This document shows positions 16,214 to 25,352 of a stretch of 64,000 nucleotides of DNA, in pieces. The notes below the pieces were generated by a model. That model searched no databases, was not told the DNA's origin, and worked only from the letters and a program-made list of their open reading frames with translations. Made by a program: the position numbers and the translations under genes. This DNA is from Ornatilinea apprima. GTDB lineage: Bacteria; Chloroflexota; Anaerolineae; Anaerolineales; Anaerolineaceae. Each line of letters opens with the position of its first letter. Within the stretch, counting starts at the first letter, position 1. The DNA lies in the NCBI RefSeq assembly GCF_001306115.1, contig NZ_LGCL01000004.1:1-64000 (forward strand). Reading direction: 5' to 3'.

Positions 16214-16615
16214 TTAAAGGTTGATCACCTGGGCAAATGTGGTCTGAGACAGGCGATGAACCAATTCTTCCTGAGCATCGCACCAGACTGGCCGCATGGG
16301 GCACTTCGAGCCGAAGGGGCAGGCGCCTTTATTCAGCGTGCACTCGTTGAGCGACAGCGGGCCATCAATGGCTTCCACCACTTCCAGAACGGAGATTTCC
16401 GCAGCCGGGCGCGCCAGAGAGACACCGCCGCGCGCGCCGCGCGAAGTGTGAATCAAACCAGCAATTGAAAGCTGAGATATAATCTTGGCCAGGAAACTGG
16501 GCGGAATATTCTTATTTTCGGCTATTTGGCTGGTTGCCGCACGTTGATTGGGCTCAAGCTCAGAAAGATACAGCATGGCCCGCAAGGCATAGTCGGCCTG
16601 TCTTGTGATTTGCAT
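16214..16615 (-). CDS. Rrf2-family regulator with iron-sulfur-type cysteines
   Basis: A 133-residue winged-helix regulator. The DNA-binding part is typical (MQITRQADYALRAMLYLS, SQIAENKNIPPSFLAKIISQLSIAGLIHTSRGARGGVSLAR). Cys92, Cys99 and Cys105 lie in the ECTLNKGACPFGSKC loop, close to the cluster ligands of IscR/NsrR, so an Fe-S cluster sensor is likely (iron-sulfur status, nitric oxide or redox). A fourth Cys is at 112. No isc or suf genes are adjacent. The AT-rich region upstream probably holds its promoter and operator. Confidence 0.88.
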   Translation of the reverse strand: MQITRQADYALRAMLYLSELEPNQRAATSQIAENKNIPPSFLAKIISQLSIAGLIHTSRGARGGVSLARPAAEISVLEVVEAIDGPLSLNECTLNKGACPFGSKCPMRPVWCDAQEELVHRLSQTTFAQVINL

Positions 16616-16874
16616 TTCCTTATACCTCGTGATGGATAAATTTGTGATTACTTCTGTAAAGTGGGTAATTTTTCTCTGGATATTAGTCTAAACTTACCAG
16701 AAAAATACCACAAGTGATAGAGATCACCCCGCAATACTGATGAATCGCCCTGAATATGCAATTCCTATCCAATTTGACTAAATTATACTTCCAAATTTAA
16801 CCAAATTCAAGCTGCTTTGTCCGAATTAGAGTTAAGCATCTTGCCAGCCCCCCGCCTGTGGTAGAATCCTGGCT
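16616..16874. promoter_or_regulatory. Divergent AT-rich region between rrf2 and the thioesterase gene
   Basis: 259 bases, clearly more AT-rich than the flanking genes. Two related stretches, one on each strand, resemble loose Rrf2/IscR-type operators: TTGACTAAATTATACTTCC near 16777-16795, and TAAGTTTAGACTAATATCC on the minus strand near 16679-16697. The plus-strand extended -10 of the thioesterase gene is at its right end. Confidence 0.4.
16859..16867 (+). promoter_or_regulatory. Extended -10 promoter giving a leaderless or nearly leaderless mRNA
   Basis: TGGTAGAAT fits TG-N-TAGAAT. A transcript would begin about position 16874, and the thioesterase ATG is at 16875. No Shine-Dalgarno sequence precedes that ATG, consistent with leaderless translation. 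Confidence 0.5.
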
Positions 16875-17300
16875 ATGGAAGAATACAAATTCGTTTACCC
16901 TCTGCAAGTTCGCTACGGGGATCTGGACCCCCAATGGCATGTCAACAACGCGCGTTTTCTCACCTTCATTGAACAGGCGCGTTTTGCTTACCTGGTAGAG
17001 CTGGGCATTTTTGACGGAAAAGACTTCTTTGAAGTGCCCTTCATCGTCGCCGATATCCACGTGGCCTACCTGGCGCCCATTCACCTGACGCAGACGATTG
17101 AAGTGCGCATGCGCACGGGTAAACTGGGCAACAAAAGCCTGCGCTTCGACTACCTGATCGCCGACAGCGATACCGGCGAAGAGTTGGCCCGCGCCGAGAC
17201 GGTAATGGTGGCTTACAACTATCACACCCGCCAGAGCATGCCGATTAAGGAAAGCTGGCGGCAGGCCATTCTGGACTACGAAGGACAGACCCTGTCCTGA
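16875..17300 (+). CDS. 4HBT-type acyl-CoA thioesterase
   Basis: A 141-residue hotdog-fold protein. The YbgC/4HBT signature VRYGDLDPQWHVNNARFLTFIEQAR (about residues 12-36) includes the catalytic Asp of the D-x-D/N-x-x-x-H-V-N-N pattern. It hydrolyses acyl- or hydroxyacyl-CoA thioesters; chain preference is unknown. The ATG lies just after an extended -10 box with no ribosome site. It is followed after 28 bases by the M42 peptidase gene. Confidence 0.9.
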   Translation: MEEYKFVYPLQVRYGDLDPQWHVNNARFLTFIEQARFAYLVELGIFDGKDFFEVPFIVADIHVAYLAPIHLTQTIEVRMRTGKLGNKSLRFDYLIADSDTGEELARAETVMVAYNYHTRQSMPIKESWRQAILDYEGQTLS

Positions 17301-17328
17301 GAAAAGCGCTCACACCAAGGAGATTCCC

Positions 17329-18378
17329 ATGCCCCTGCCGACCATCAACCTGGATGACCTGCTCGCCTTTCTGACCGACCTGCTGCGCACCCCCAGCCCT
17401 ACTGGCTTTGCCCACCTGGGCATTGAGCGCGTGCGCGCTGAGTTGGCGCCGCTGCCCGGCGTGCAAGCCCGCCTCACCCGCAAAGGCAGCCTGCTGGTAA
17501 CCCTGCCCGGCGAGCGCGCAGACGCTCCGCGCGCCCTCAGCGCGCATGTAGACACCCTGGGCGCGATGGTTAAAGAGATCAAAGCCAGCGGGCGGCTGGA
17601 GCTGACCAACGTGGGCGGGTTGAGCTGGAACGGCGTGGAAGCCGAGGACTGCACGGTTTTCACCCAGTCGGGGGCGCAAATTCCCGGCTCGCTGGTGCCG
17701 GTTAAAGCCGCGGCGCACGTCTACGGCAGCGAGGTTACCACCACCGAGCGCGGGCCGCACAGCATGGAAATGCGCCTGGACGCGCGCACCCAGAGCCGCG
17801 AAGAAACCGCCGCCCTGGGCATTCAGGTGGGCGACTTTGTGGCCTTCGACCCGCGGGTGTCGCAGCATAACGGCTTCATCCGTTCCCGCTTTTTAGACGA
17901 TAAATCGGGCGTGGCCTGCATGGTGGCCGCCGTGAAAGCCCTGGTCGCGGCCAATCTTCAACCGCGCCAAACCACCTATCTGCTATTCTCCAACTTTGAA
18001 GAGGTGGGGCACGGCGGTTCCGCCGGGCTGCCCGCCGACACCGCCGAGCTGGTGGTGATCGACATGGCCGCCATCGGCGAAGGCCAGAATTCCGACGAGT
18101 ACCACGCCACCCTGTGCCTGAAAGATTCGAGCGGCCCGTATCACCACGGTCTCAGCAGCCGCCTGCGCCAGATCGCGCAGCAGCACGGCATCGATATCCG
18201 CCCGGACATTTACCCCTACTACGCCTCGGACGGCTCGGCTGCCTGGCGCGCCGGGCACGACCTGGCCGTGGCGCTGATTGGCCCGGGGGTAGACGCTTCG
18301 CATCACTACGAGCGCACCCACACAGACGCCCTGGCCGATACCACCCGCTGGGTTTTAGCCTACCTGCTCGCGGAATAG
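17329..18378 (+). CDS. M42-family metallopeptidase (glutamyl/leucyl aminopeptidase type)
   Basis: A 349-residue M42 peptidase. The metal ligands appear in order: His-Asp in LSAHVDTLGAMVKE (about residues 64-77), Asp in SRFLDDKSGVACM (184-196), Glu-Glu in FSNFEEVGHGGSAG, Asp in VVIDMAAIG, and a C-terminal His in HYERTHTDAL. M42 enzymes form dodecameric TET-like particles that trim peptides in the cytoplasm, with a dinuclear Zn or Co site. AAGGAG precedes the ATG. Confidence 0.93.
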   Translation: MPLPTINLDDLLAFLTDLLRTPSPTGFAHLGIERVRAELAPLPGVQARLTRKGSLLVTLPGERADAPRALSAHVDTLGAMVKEIKASGRLELTNVGGLSWNGVEAEDCTVFTQSGAQIPGSLVPVKAAAHVYGSEVTTTERGPHSMEMRLDARTQSREETAALGIQVGDFVAFDPRVSQHNGFIRSRFLDDKSGVACMVAAVKALVAANLQPRQTTYLLFSNFEEVGHGGSAGLPADTAELVVIDMAAIGEGQNSDEYHATLCLKDSSGPYHHGLSSRLRQIAQQHGIDIRPDIYPYYASDGSAAWRAGHDLAVALIGPGVDASHHYERTHTDALADTTRWVLAYLLAE

Positions 18379-18387
18379 CCCACGCCC

Positions 18388-19860
18388 ATGAACGAAAAAA
18401 TATCCCAACTGCTGCGCCTGCTGGATGACCTGTTGGCCGCGTTGTTTTACCGGGAAACCGAGAAAAAACACGCCTGGCTGGGAGGGGTGTGGCTGGCCGG
18501 CTTATATGCCCTGGGCGTGTACGCCTGGGGGCGCTTTCTCAACTGGGGGAAAATCCCCTTCGATTGGCTGGACTGGGCCGAAATCAACGCCCCGCGCACC
18601 GCATTCCTCAAAGACGCCATGATGTTGGGTGTACTGCCCCTGCACATGCCGGATGCCTCTGCCCTGCGCGAGGTAACCGACCGTTTCATGTGCTTGCCCG
18701 ACGTGCTGCTCTCGCCCGATATTCTGCTGCTGCGCTTCATGGAGGTGGGGCCTTTCTTCCTGGTGCACACCCTCATTTTGTATACCCTGGGCGCGCTGGG
18801 CCTGCTGGCGCTGCGCAAGAAGTTTAACCTCTCGCTGGCGGCCTTTACCGGCCTGTTCCTGCTTTTTAACTTCAACGGGCACATTTTAGCGCACTACAGC
18901 GTGGGGCACATCACCTGGGGCGGCTACCTGCTCTTCCCCTGGTTGTTTCTGCTGGCCTTCCAGTTTTTAGAAGGCGACTACTCCTGGAAGTGGGTGGCCA
19001 AAACCGCCGGGCTGCTGCTCTTGATGTATTTGCAGGGCTCGTTTCACCAGTTCGTCTGGTCGCTGATGCTTCTTGGCCTGCTGGGGCTTACCGCCCGCGA
19101 GTGCTTTATTCCCGCCCTGAAGGCCCTGGTGTTCTCTTGCCTGCTCAGCCTGGTGCGCATTTTGCCGCCCGTTCTGCTGCTGGGTAAATTTGATCAGGAC
19201 TACCTGGGCGGCTACCCCACCGCCTGGGACATGCTCATGTCGATGGTCAGTTTCAAATTTCCGGCCGAATCCTTCACGGTGCAAAGCATGCTCAGCGACC
19301 TGGCCTGGTGGGAATATAACCTGTACATTGGCCTGGCGGGGGCGCTATGGGTGGGCGTTTTTGGCCTCTACTTGTGGGCGCGCCGGCGCGACAGCCAGCA
19401 CGGCTACCCGGCTTTTTGGCTGCCCATTGTGGTGCTGACGCTCTTCTCGCTGGGACGCATCTACCGCGTGGTGCGCTACATTCCCATTCCCCTGCTCTCT
19501 GGCGAGCGCGCCAGCATCCGCATGCTCATTGTGCCGGCGGCGCTGCTGATGGTATTGGCCGCTCTGGAAATGCAGCACTGGCTCAACCAGCGCCGCCCGG
19601 GCTGGCTGGAACGGTTGGGGCTGTTGGGCGGGTTGCTGATGATCGCCCACGATTTATGGCAGCATCTCAAGGTATGGCAGGTGGATAACGCCTACCTGCC
19701 ATTTGACGTTACACCTGTGGATCTGGATATCAAGATTGTAGCCAACCGACCCGACCCGCCTTATATCACCATGGTGGCGGTTGGCGCGGCGCTTTCGCTG
19801 CTGACCCTGATCTTCTTGCTGGTCATGGCGCGGCGCGAAGCCCGAGGGGGAAAAGGTTAA
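18388..19860 (+). CDS. Polytopic membrane protein, possible GT-C-type glycosyltransferase
   Basis: A 490-residue protein with about 10-11 membrane segments. After the first segment a large outer loop holds FDWLDWAEINAPR, with acidic residues where GT-C enzymes keep their catalytic Asp/Glu, followed by the long hydrophobic body and a positively charged tail (ARREARGGKG). It resembles uncharacterised YfhO/GT-C-like proteins; assignment by sequence is weak. It starts 9 bases after the M42 gene without a clear ribosome site, probably by coupling. A polyprenyl-sugar transferase role is a guess. Confidence 0.6.
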   Translation: MNEKISQLLRLLDDLLAALFYRETEKKHAWLGGVWLAGLYALGVYAWGRFLNWGKIPFDWLDWAEINAPRTAFLKDAMMLGVLPLHMPDASALREVTDRFMCLPDVLLSPDILLLRFMEVGPFFLVHTLILYTLGALGLLALRKKFNLSLAAFTGLFLLFNFNGHILAHYSVGHITWGGYLLFPWLFLLAFQFLEGDYSWKWVAKTAGLLLLMYLQGSFHQFVWSLMLLGLLGLTARECFIPALKALVFSCLLSLVRILPPVLLLGKFDQDYLGGYPTAWDMLMSMVSFKFPAESFTVQSMLSDLAWWEYNLYIGLAGALWVGVFGLYLWARRRDSQHGYPAFWLPIVVLTLFSLGRIYRVVRYIPIPLLSGERASIRMLIVPAALLMVLAALEMQHWLNQRRPGWLERLGLLGGLLMIAHDLWQHLKVWQVDNAYLPFDVTPVDLDIKIVANRPDPPYITMVAVGAALSLLTLIFLLVMARREARGGKG

Positions 19861-19901
19861 TGTATTTCTTATTCAAATCGCTGTACAAACAAGTTAATCC
19901 T

Positions 19902-19932
19902 TTGCTCGAAGCGCGCTAAACTCTGGTAGAAT
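19902..19932 (+). promoter_or_regulatory. Candidate clpC promoter
   Basis: TGGTAGAAT forms an extended -10 (19924-19932), with TTGCTC at 19902-19907. The spacer is 19 bases, longer than ideal, but the extended -10 compensates. The predicted leader is about 120 bases. No CtsR or CIRCE operator was recognised. Confidence 0.4.
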
Positions 19933-20059
19933 CAAAGTAGAGACACCAGAATAACAGGTGACGAAGCCTGGCATGCGCCCGGCGTTCCTTACAATTTGAT
20001 TTATTGTTGATTCCTGGGCAGTATAAAACCTGGGACTGGTGCAATCGGAGGTAAATATC

Positions 20060-22558
20060 ATGGCAGGAATGGAAAGATTCACACAACGCGCGCGGCGCGT
20101 TCTCAGCCTGGCTCACCAGGAAGCTGAGCGGATGCGCCAGGAGCGCATCGACACCGAACATCTCCTGCTCGGGTTGATTCAAGAAGAAGGGGGCGTTGCC
20201 GGGCGGGTTCTACGAGAATTGGGCCTGGAAATGGATCGCGTGCGCGAAATGGTTGAGCGCCTCAGCCCACAGGGCGAGTACCGCGGCGGCAAAATTGACC
20301 TTTCAGCCGGCGTTCAGCAGGTGCTGGAATTCGCCATTGACGAGGCCCGCCGCATGGGGCATCACTACATCGGCACCGAGCATCTGCTGTTGGGCCTGAT
20401 CCGCTCTGAAGACGGCCAGGCGATGAACACCCTGCGCAAGCTGGGCGTTACACCCGAGCAAATTCGCCGGCAGACCCGGCGCGTGCTGCAAGAGAGCAGC
20501 TCATCCACACCGGCGACCAGCGGCTCTACCCCGCGCCAGCCGCGCAAGGAGAAAGAAAAAGATAAAGCCAAAACCCCGCTCATCGACCAGCTGGCAACCG
20601 ACCTGACCGCCAAAGCGGAAGAAGGCAAACTCGACCCGGTAATTGGGCGGCAGATGGAAATTGAGCGCGTCATTCAAATTCTGGCGCGCCGCACCAAAAA
20701 CAACCCGGCCCTCATCGGGCAGCCGGGCGTGGGCAAAACTGCCATTGTGGAAGGGCTTACCCAGCGCATTATCGACGGCGATGTGCCCGCTCTGCTGCTC
20801 GACAAGCAGGTACTGCAGCTCGACGTAGGATCGCTGATCGCCGGCACCATGTACCGCGGCCAGTTTGAAGAGCGACTCAAACGCGTCATCGACGAGCTGA
20901 AAGCCTCGGGCGCGATTCTGTTTATTGACGAAGTGCACATGCTGGTGGGCGCGGGCGCGGCCGGTTCCTCGGTTGACGCTGCCAATATTCTCAAGCCTGC
21001 CCTCTCGCGCGGCGAGCTGCAGGTGATCGGCGCCACCACTATGGACGAATACCGCAAGCACATCGAAAGCGACGCGGCCCTTGAGCGTCGCTTCCAGCCC
21101 ATCATCGTGGAAGAACCCTCGGTGGACGAAACCATTGAAATTCTGCGCGGCATCCGCAGCGCGTACGAAGAGCATCATCATCTCAATATCTCAGACGAAG
21201 CCCTCGAATCGGCTGCGCGGCTTTCCTCGCGCTATGTGACTGACCGCTTCCTGCCCGACAAAGCCATCGACCTGGTGGACGAGGCCTCTTCGCGCGTGCG
21301 CATGTACAAAAGCCCGGCCGCTCAGGAAAGCAAGAAAATGGTCGCTGAGCTGCGCGAACTGCGCCAGCGCCGCGCCGCCGCCGAAGAAAACACCAACTCA
21401 GAAGAGACTGAGGTGCTGCAGGAACGCATTGAAATGCTCGAAGAGCAAATCGACCGCATTCGCAGCCAGTGGGACCGCGACAACAGCCCGCTGGTAACCG
21501 CCGAAGACATCGCCGAAGTGGTTTCAATGTGGACCGGCGTGCCGGTGATGCAGATGGCGCAAGAAGAATCAGCGCGCCTGCTCAAGATGGAAGAGGAACT
21601 GCACAATCACATCATTGGCCAGGAAGAAGCCATACAGGTCATCTCCAAGGCCGTGCGCCGCGGACGTTCGGGTCTCAAAGACCCGCACCGCCCGATTGGT
21701 TCCTTCATCTTCCTCGGACCTACCGGCGTGGGCAAAACCGAACTGACCAAAGCGTTGGCGGGCTTCCTCTTCGGCAGCGAAGAGTCGGTCATCCAACTGG
21801 ATATGTCGGAGTTCATGGAACGCCACAGCGTCAGCCGCCTGGTGGGCGCACCTCCCGGATACGTTGGCTACGAAGACGCCGGGCAGCTCACCGAGGCTAT
21901 CCGCCGCCGCCCGTACTCGATTGTGGTCTTTGACGAAATTGAAAAAGCCCACCCCGAGGCGCACAACATGCTGCTGCAAATCATGGAAGAAGGCCAGCTC
22001 TCGGACGCCAAGGGCCACAAAGTGGACTTCCGCAACACCATCATTGTGATGACCTCCAATATTGGCGCGGAAGATATCAAACGCCAGACCATGTTCGGCT
22101 TCAAGCTGCAGCGCGACGAATCGGTGGAAGAGAAAATCGCCTACGACGATATGCGCAAAAAGCTGCTCGACTCGCTCAAAAAGGTCTTCCGGCCGGAGTT
22201 CCTCAACCGCCTGGACGGCGTGGTGGTCTTCCGCTCGCTCAATAAAGAAGACATCCGCAAGATCGTCAACATTGAGCTGGATAAAGTATCCCGCCGCCTG
22301 CAAGAGCACGAGATCAAGCTGCACGCCAGCGAAGCCGCGCTCGATCTGCTGGCCGAAGAAGGCTACGACCCCGATATGGGCGCGCGCCCGCTGCGGCGTG
22401 TGATCCAGCAGAAGGTGGAAGACCCGCTCTCTGACGCCCTGCTGGCGCATGAATTCGAATCGGGCGACAGCATTCTGGTCGACCTGAACGAAGACGGCGC
22501 GGTGATCCTCTCCAAGGAACAGCCCGCGCAAGAGCCTGAAGCGCCGGTCAGCGCGTAA
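20060..22558 (+). CDS. clpC: ATP-dependent Clp protease ATP-binding subunit ClpC
   Basis: An 832-residue class I HSP100. Two Clp-N repeats cover residues ~1-145 ([18 protein letters not shown] and [18 protein letters not shown]). D1 has Walker A GQPGVGKT (about 220-227) and [16 protein letters not shown]-like coiled-coil middle domain lies near 420-480. D2 has Walker A GPTGVGKT (about 554-561), [12 protein letters not shown] and the C-terminal small domain. The ClpP-docking loop region near IGFxxxx is [10 protein letters not shown], as in ClpC. It unfolds substrates for ClpP in the cytoplasm. The ATG at 20060 was chosen because GGAGG lies 8 bases upstream. It stands alone, without mcsAB or ctsR. 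Confidence 0.96.
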   Translation: MAGMERFTQRARRVLSLAHQEAERMRQERIDTEHLLLGLIQEEGGVAGRVLRELGLEMDRVREMVERLSPQGEYRGGKIDLSAGVQQVLEFAIDEARRMGHHYIGTEHLLLGLIRSEDGQAMNTLRKLGVTPEQIRRQTRRVLQESSSSTPATSGSTPRQPRKEKEKDKAKTPLIDQLATDLTAKAEEGKLDPVIGRQMEIERVIQILARRTKNNPALIGQPGVGKTAIVEGLTQRIIDGDVPALLLDKQVLQLDVGSLIAGTMYRGQFEERLKRVIDELKASGAILFIDEVHMLVGAGAAGSSVDAANILKPALSRGELQVIGATTMDEYRKHIESDAALERRFQPIIVEEPSVDETIEILRGIRSAYEEHHHLNISDEALESAARLSSRYVTDRFLPDKAIDLVDEASSRVRMYKSPAAQESKKMVAELRELRQRRAAAEENTNSEETEVLQERIEMLEEQIDRIRSQWDRDNSPLVTAEDIAEVVSMWTGVPVMQMAQEESARLLKMEEELHNHIIGQEEAIQVISKAVRRGRSGLKDPHRPIGSFIFLGPTGVGKTELTKALAGFLFGSEESVIQLDMSEFMERHSVSRLVGAPPGYVGYEDAGQLTEAIRRRPYSIVVFDEIEKAHPEAHNMLLQIMEEGQLSDAKGHKVDFRNTIIVMTSNIGAEDIKRQTMFGFKLQRDESVEEKIAYDDMRKKLLDSLKKVFRPEFLNRLDGVVVFRSLNKEDIRKIVNIELDKVSRRLQEHEIKLHASEAALDLLAEEGYDPDMGARPLRRVIQQKVEDPLSDALLAHEFESGDSILVDLNEDGAVILSKEQPAQEPEAPVSA

Positions 22559-22579
22559 GGCGCACATCATACCCATCAG

Positions 22580-22608
22580 CCGGGGCGTTTCCGCCCCGGT
22601 TTTTTTTA
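22580..22608 (+). terminator. Terminator of clpC
   Basis: A perfect 8-bp GC stem (CCGGGGCG / CGCCCCGG) with a 4-base loop is followed by nine Ts, 21 bases after the stop codon. Confidence 0.9.
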
Positions 22609-22620
22609 TTGAGCGGTGTC

Positions 22621-22887
22621 GGCCATCCGCCCGCAAATTACCGGCATTGAGCAGCGGTAGGGTGGGAGCAGGGCAGGACAGCCCATTCAAAAGTAAACCG
22701 GCGTAACCACCCGCCCGAAACCCACCATTAAGCTAACGGCGGGTTTCGGGCGGTTACAAGATGGCTTTGCCTTAATACCAGTTGATCCGCCCTCAACAAC
22801 GCCCTACAAGAGAAATCCCATTCTTCCCAACCTCTTTCCCTAAAATGCAGGGAAACGCATTTTGGGGAGGGCTTGGGGTGGGGTCCG
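22621..22887. repeat. Composite intergenic repeat (type 1 unit + type 3 hairpin)
   Basis: 22621-22820 carries the type 1 unit: GTAGGGTGGGAGCAGGG, then CCCGAAACCCACC facing GGCGGGTTTCGGGCGG as an inverted core, then ACGCCCTACAAGAGA. The stretch 22637-22760 is almost identical to 60938-61060. 22831-22887 is a type 3 unit, ending GGGAGGGCTTGGGGTGGGG and also found at 36913 and 61141. No coding potential is seen. Confidence 0.8.
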
Positions 22888-23025
22888 TAAGCAGCGGCCA
22901 CACAGCCTGACCATTCTGGGCGTTCATATCCCTGGATTTCCTGTTGACGGTTAAAATAGAGGAACTATGGATTAGGCGGTTGGCCTTGCGGATGAACACC
23001 CTGCCAGCCAGGTGGAATCACTTCA

Positions 23026-24270
23026 ATGAACAAATTGGAAGAAATTCATACGATTAAAGACCCGCGTGTGATCGAAGCGCGCGAGCTGGCCAGCGCCGCC
23101 GGGCGCAGGGCAGCGGGCAAATGCCTGCTGGAAGGCGAACAAGCTCTGGCCTGGGCGCTGCACAGCGGCTGGATGGTGGAGCGGGTGTTCTGCGCCGCCA
23201 GCCAGGCAGACCTGCCCCTCTTGTCTGACCTGCAGCAGAAAGGCTGCCAGGTTTGCCACGCTTCAGAGGGCATTCTTAAGAAAATCAGCGACACGAACTA
23301 CCTCATCCCGTTGATCGGGGTGGCGCGCATCCCGGCGGAGAACCTCCGCCACCGCCCGCGGGGTGATTTTGTGCTGGTGCTGGACGATGTGCGCGACCAT
23401 GGCAATATCGGCACCATTTTACGCACCGCCCAGGCGTTTGGTGTGCGCGAGGTGGTTTCCACCACCGGCGAACTGGATTTATTCTACCGCAAAATGGTGG
23501 ATGCCTCGCGCGGCACGGTTTTCCGCACGTTGCTGACACCCTACGCCTCGGTGAGCGAGTCAATTGCCGCGCTTAAGGCGGCCGGGTATCAGATTGTGGC
23601 CACCAGCCCCTACGCGCCGAGTCTGCAATCGGCCGCGCGGTTGCAGCCGCGCCCGGTGGCGCTGGTGGTGGGTAATGAGACGCGCGGAATTGACCCGTTG
23701 TGGGTCGAAAACGCGGACATGGTGGTGCAAATCCCTATGTCGCGCCAGGTCGAGTCGCTCAACGTGGGGGTGGCGGCTGGCATCAGTATTTATGAATTGA
23801 AATGGAAATTGGTGATGGCTATGTTAATCAACTTAATCCGTTCGACCCTGGGACGTGAGCTAAACGTCACCGGCAAGCATGTGCAGCTGGCCCTGGACGC
23901 GCGCCTGCGCGAAGTGACCCCGCTCAACAGTACCCAGGTGATTTTGCTGATGGTGATGAAATGCGATGGCAGCATGACGAGCGACCAGGTGGCCCGCGAT
24001 ACCGCTCACTTTGGGGAAGAATTGCAAGCATTAATCGCCCCGCTGCAAACCGAAGGGCTGGTGGCGCAATCTGAAGAAGGGCTGCGGCTGACTGAAAAAG
24101 GCGAAACCACCCTGGCCCAACTGTGGGGCGTGGTGGAACGCAGCCAGGAAGAGATTCTGGAGGGCTTCTCGGAAGCCGAGCGCGGCGCGCTGATGGAGTA
24201 TCTGCGCCGCATTCAAACCAACTGCACCCATATTCTTGCGGAAGCCAGCGACTCTCTGCCAAAATTGTAG
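23026..24270 (+). CDS. SPOUT RNA 2'-O-methyltransferase fused to a MarR-like winged helix
   Basis: A 414-residue protein in two parts. Residues 1-260 are a TrmH/SpoU methyltransferase: an N-terminal RNA-binding part, then the three SPOUT motifs DDVRDHGNIGTILRTAQAFG, ALVVGNETRGID and IPMSRQVESLNVGVAAGI, which form the SAM-binding trefoil knot. After a short linker, residues ~275-405 form a MarR-like winged helix (LNSTQVILLMVMKCDGSMTSDQVA, LQTEGLVAQSEEGLRLTEKGETTLA). The first part methylates ribose in rRNA or tRNA; the second is probably for DNA or protein binding. No frameshift joins the parts; the chain is continuous. Confidence 0.85.
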   Translation: MNKLEEIHTIKDPRVIEARELASAAGRRAAGKCLLEGEQALAWALHSGWMVERVFCAASQADLPLLSDLQQKGCQVCHASEGILKKISDTNYLIPLIGVARIPAENLRHRPRGDFVLVLDDVRDHGNIGTILRTAQAFGVREVVSTTGELDLFYRKMVDASRGTVFRTLLTPYASVSESIAALKAAGYQIVATSPYAPSLQSAARLQPRPVALVVGNETRGIDPLWVENADMVVQIPMSRQVESLNVGVAAGISIYELKWKLVMAMLINLIRSTLGRELNVTGKHVQLALDARLREVTPLNSTQVILLMVMKCDGSMTSDQVARDTAHFGEELQALIAPLQTEGLVAQSEEGLRLTEKGETTLAQLWGVVERSQEEILEGFSEAERGALMEYLRRIQTNCTHILAEASDSLPKL

Positions 24271-24299
24271 GAATAGCCCAACCACAAAGGGATGGACCC

Positions 24300-25340
24300 A
24301 TGCGCACTATCGAAGTAACCGACCCCAATCCGGCCTGGAAAACCGCCTTCGCGGAAGAAGCGGCAAACCTGCGCGCTGCATTGGGAGGCCAGGTGGTGGA
24401 CATTCACCATATCGGCAGCACCGCCATCCCCGACATCAAGGCCAAGCCGGTGATTGACATGCTGTTGGTAGTGAGCCAGGTCGAAAGCCTGGATGCGTAT
24501 GACGAGACCATGCGCGGACTGGGCTACCTGCCCAAAGGGGAGTACGGCATCCCCGGGCGGCGTTTTTACATCAAGGGCAGCGAGGAGCGGCGCAGCCATC
24601 ACCTGCACGCGTTTGGGCTGGGCAGCCCGCACATCGGGCGGCATCTGCGCTTTCGCGATTATCTCACCGCCCACCCGGCCGAAGCGCAGGAATACAGCCA
24701 GCTCAAAGCGCGCCTGGCGGCCCAATTTCCCCACGATATCGAAGCCTACATGGACGGCAAGCACGGGCTGATTCAAGACCTTGACCGGCGCGCGCTGGCC
24801 TGGGTGGAGGAACGCATGCGCCTGCCGGTGATCGAGACCCCGCGCCTGACCCTGCGCGCGCTCAGCCCGCGCCAGTTGGAATGGGCGCTGCACGCTCTGC
24901 CCCAACTGGAGGCCGACCTGGGCATGCCGGTGCTGCCGGAGATCAGCGACCCGCCGGTGAAGCGCGCCATCTCCATTAAACTGCACAAAATGGCCCTGGC
25001 CCAGCCAGAGCGCTACGCCTGGTACACTTACTTTTTGATCATTCCCCAAGACCAGCCCGCCGGGATTGGCAGCATTGGCTTCAAGGGCGAGCCGGACGCG
25101 GACGGCGTGGTGGAAGTGGGCTACGGCATTGATCCGCGCTGCCGCAGACAGGGCTACACCAGCGAAGCCCTGCGCGCCCTGGTGGAATGGGCCTTTGCCC
25201 AACCGGGCTGCCGGGCGATCACCGCCACCGGCGTGCTGCCGCACAACGCCGCCTCACAGGGCGTGCTGGCCAAATGCGGCTTCACCTTCACCGGCCAGGA
25301 CGCTGAGGGGCTGAATTACATCCTGCGCAAGCAAGATTAA
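24300..25340 (+). CDS. GrpB (UPF0157) - GNAT acetyltransferase fusion
   Basis: A 346-residue protein. Residues 1-170 are a GrpB/UPF0157 domain (VVDIHHIGSTAIPDIKAKPVIDMLLVV, nucleotidyltransferase-like fold; then RRSHHLHAF). Residues ~178-346 are a RimJ/RimL-type GNAT (IETPRLTLRALSPRQ, GYGIDPRCRRQGYTSEALRALVEWA, HNAASQGVLAKCGF). Stand-alone GrpB has no proven function; GNATs of this type acetylate amines or protein N-termini. The start is the ATG of MRTIEV after AAAGGG; the open upstream frame runs antisense-like inside the previous gene and is not used. A second GNAT follows 12 bases later. Confidence 0.85.
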   Translation: MRTIEVTDPNPAWKTAFAEEAANLRAALGGQVVDIHHIGSTAIPDIKAKPVIDMLLVVSQVESLDAYDETMRGLGYLPKGEYGIPGRRFYIKGSEERRSHHLHAFGLGSPHIGRHLRFRDYLTAHPAEAQEYSQLKARLAAQFPHDIEAYMDGKHGLIQDLDRRALAWVEERMRLPVIETPRLTLRALSPRQLEWALHALPQLEADLGMPVLPEISDPPVKRAISIKLHKMALAQPERYAWYTYFLIIPQDQPAGIGSIGFKGEPDADGVVEVGYGIDPRCRRQGYTSEALRALVEWAFAQPGCRAITATGVLPHNAASQGVLAKCGFTFTGQDAEGLNYILRKQD

Positions 25341-25352
25341 ACAGGAAACCCA

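Noticed and set aside
24123-24299. N-terminal extension of the GrpB-GNAT protein
   Set aside because: These codons lie out of frame inside the methyltransferase gene. A ribosome-site-like AAAGGG immediately precedes the ATG of MRTIEV.
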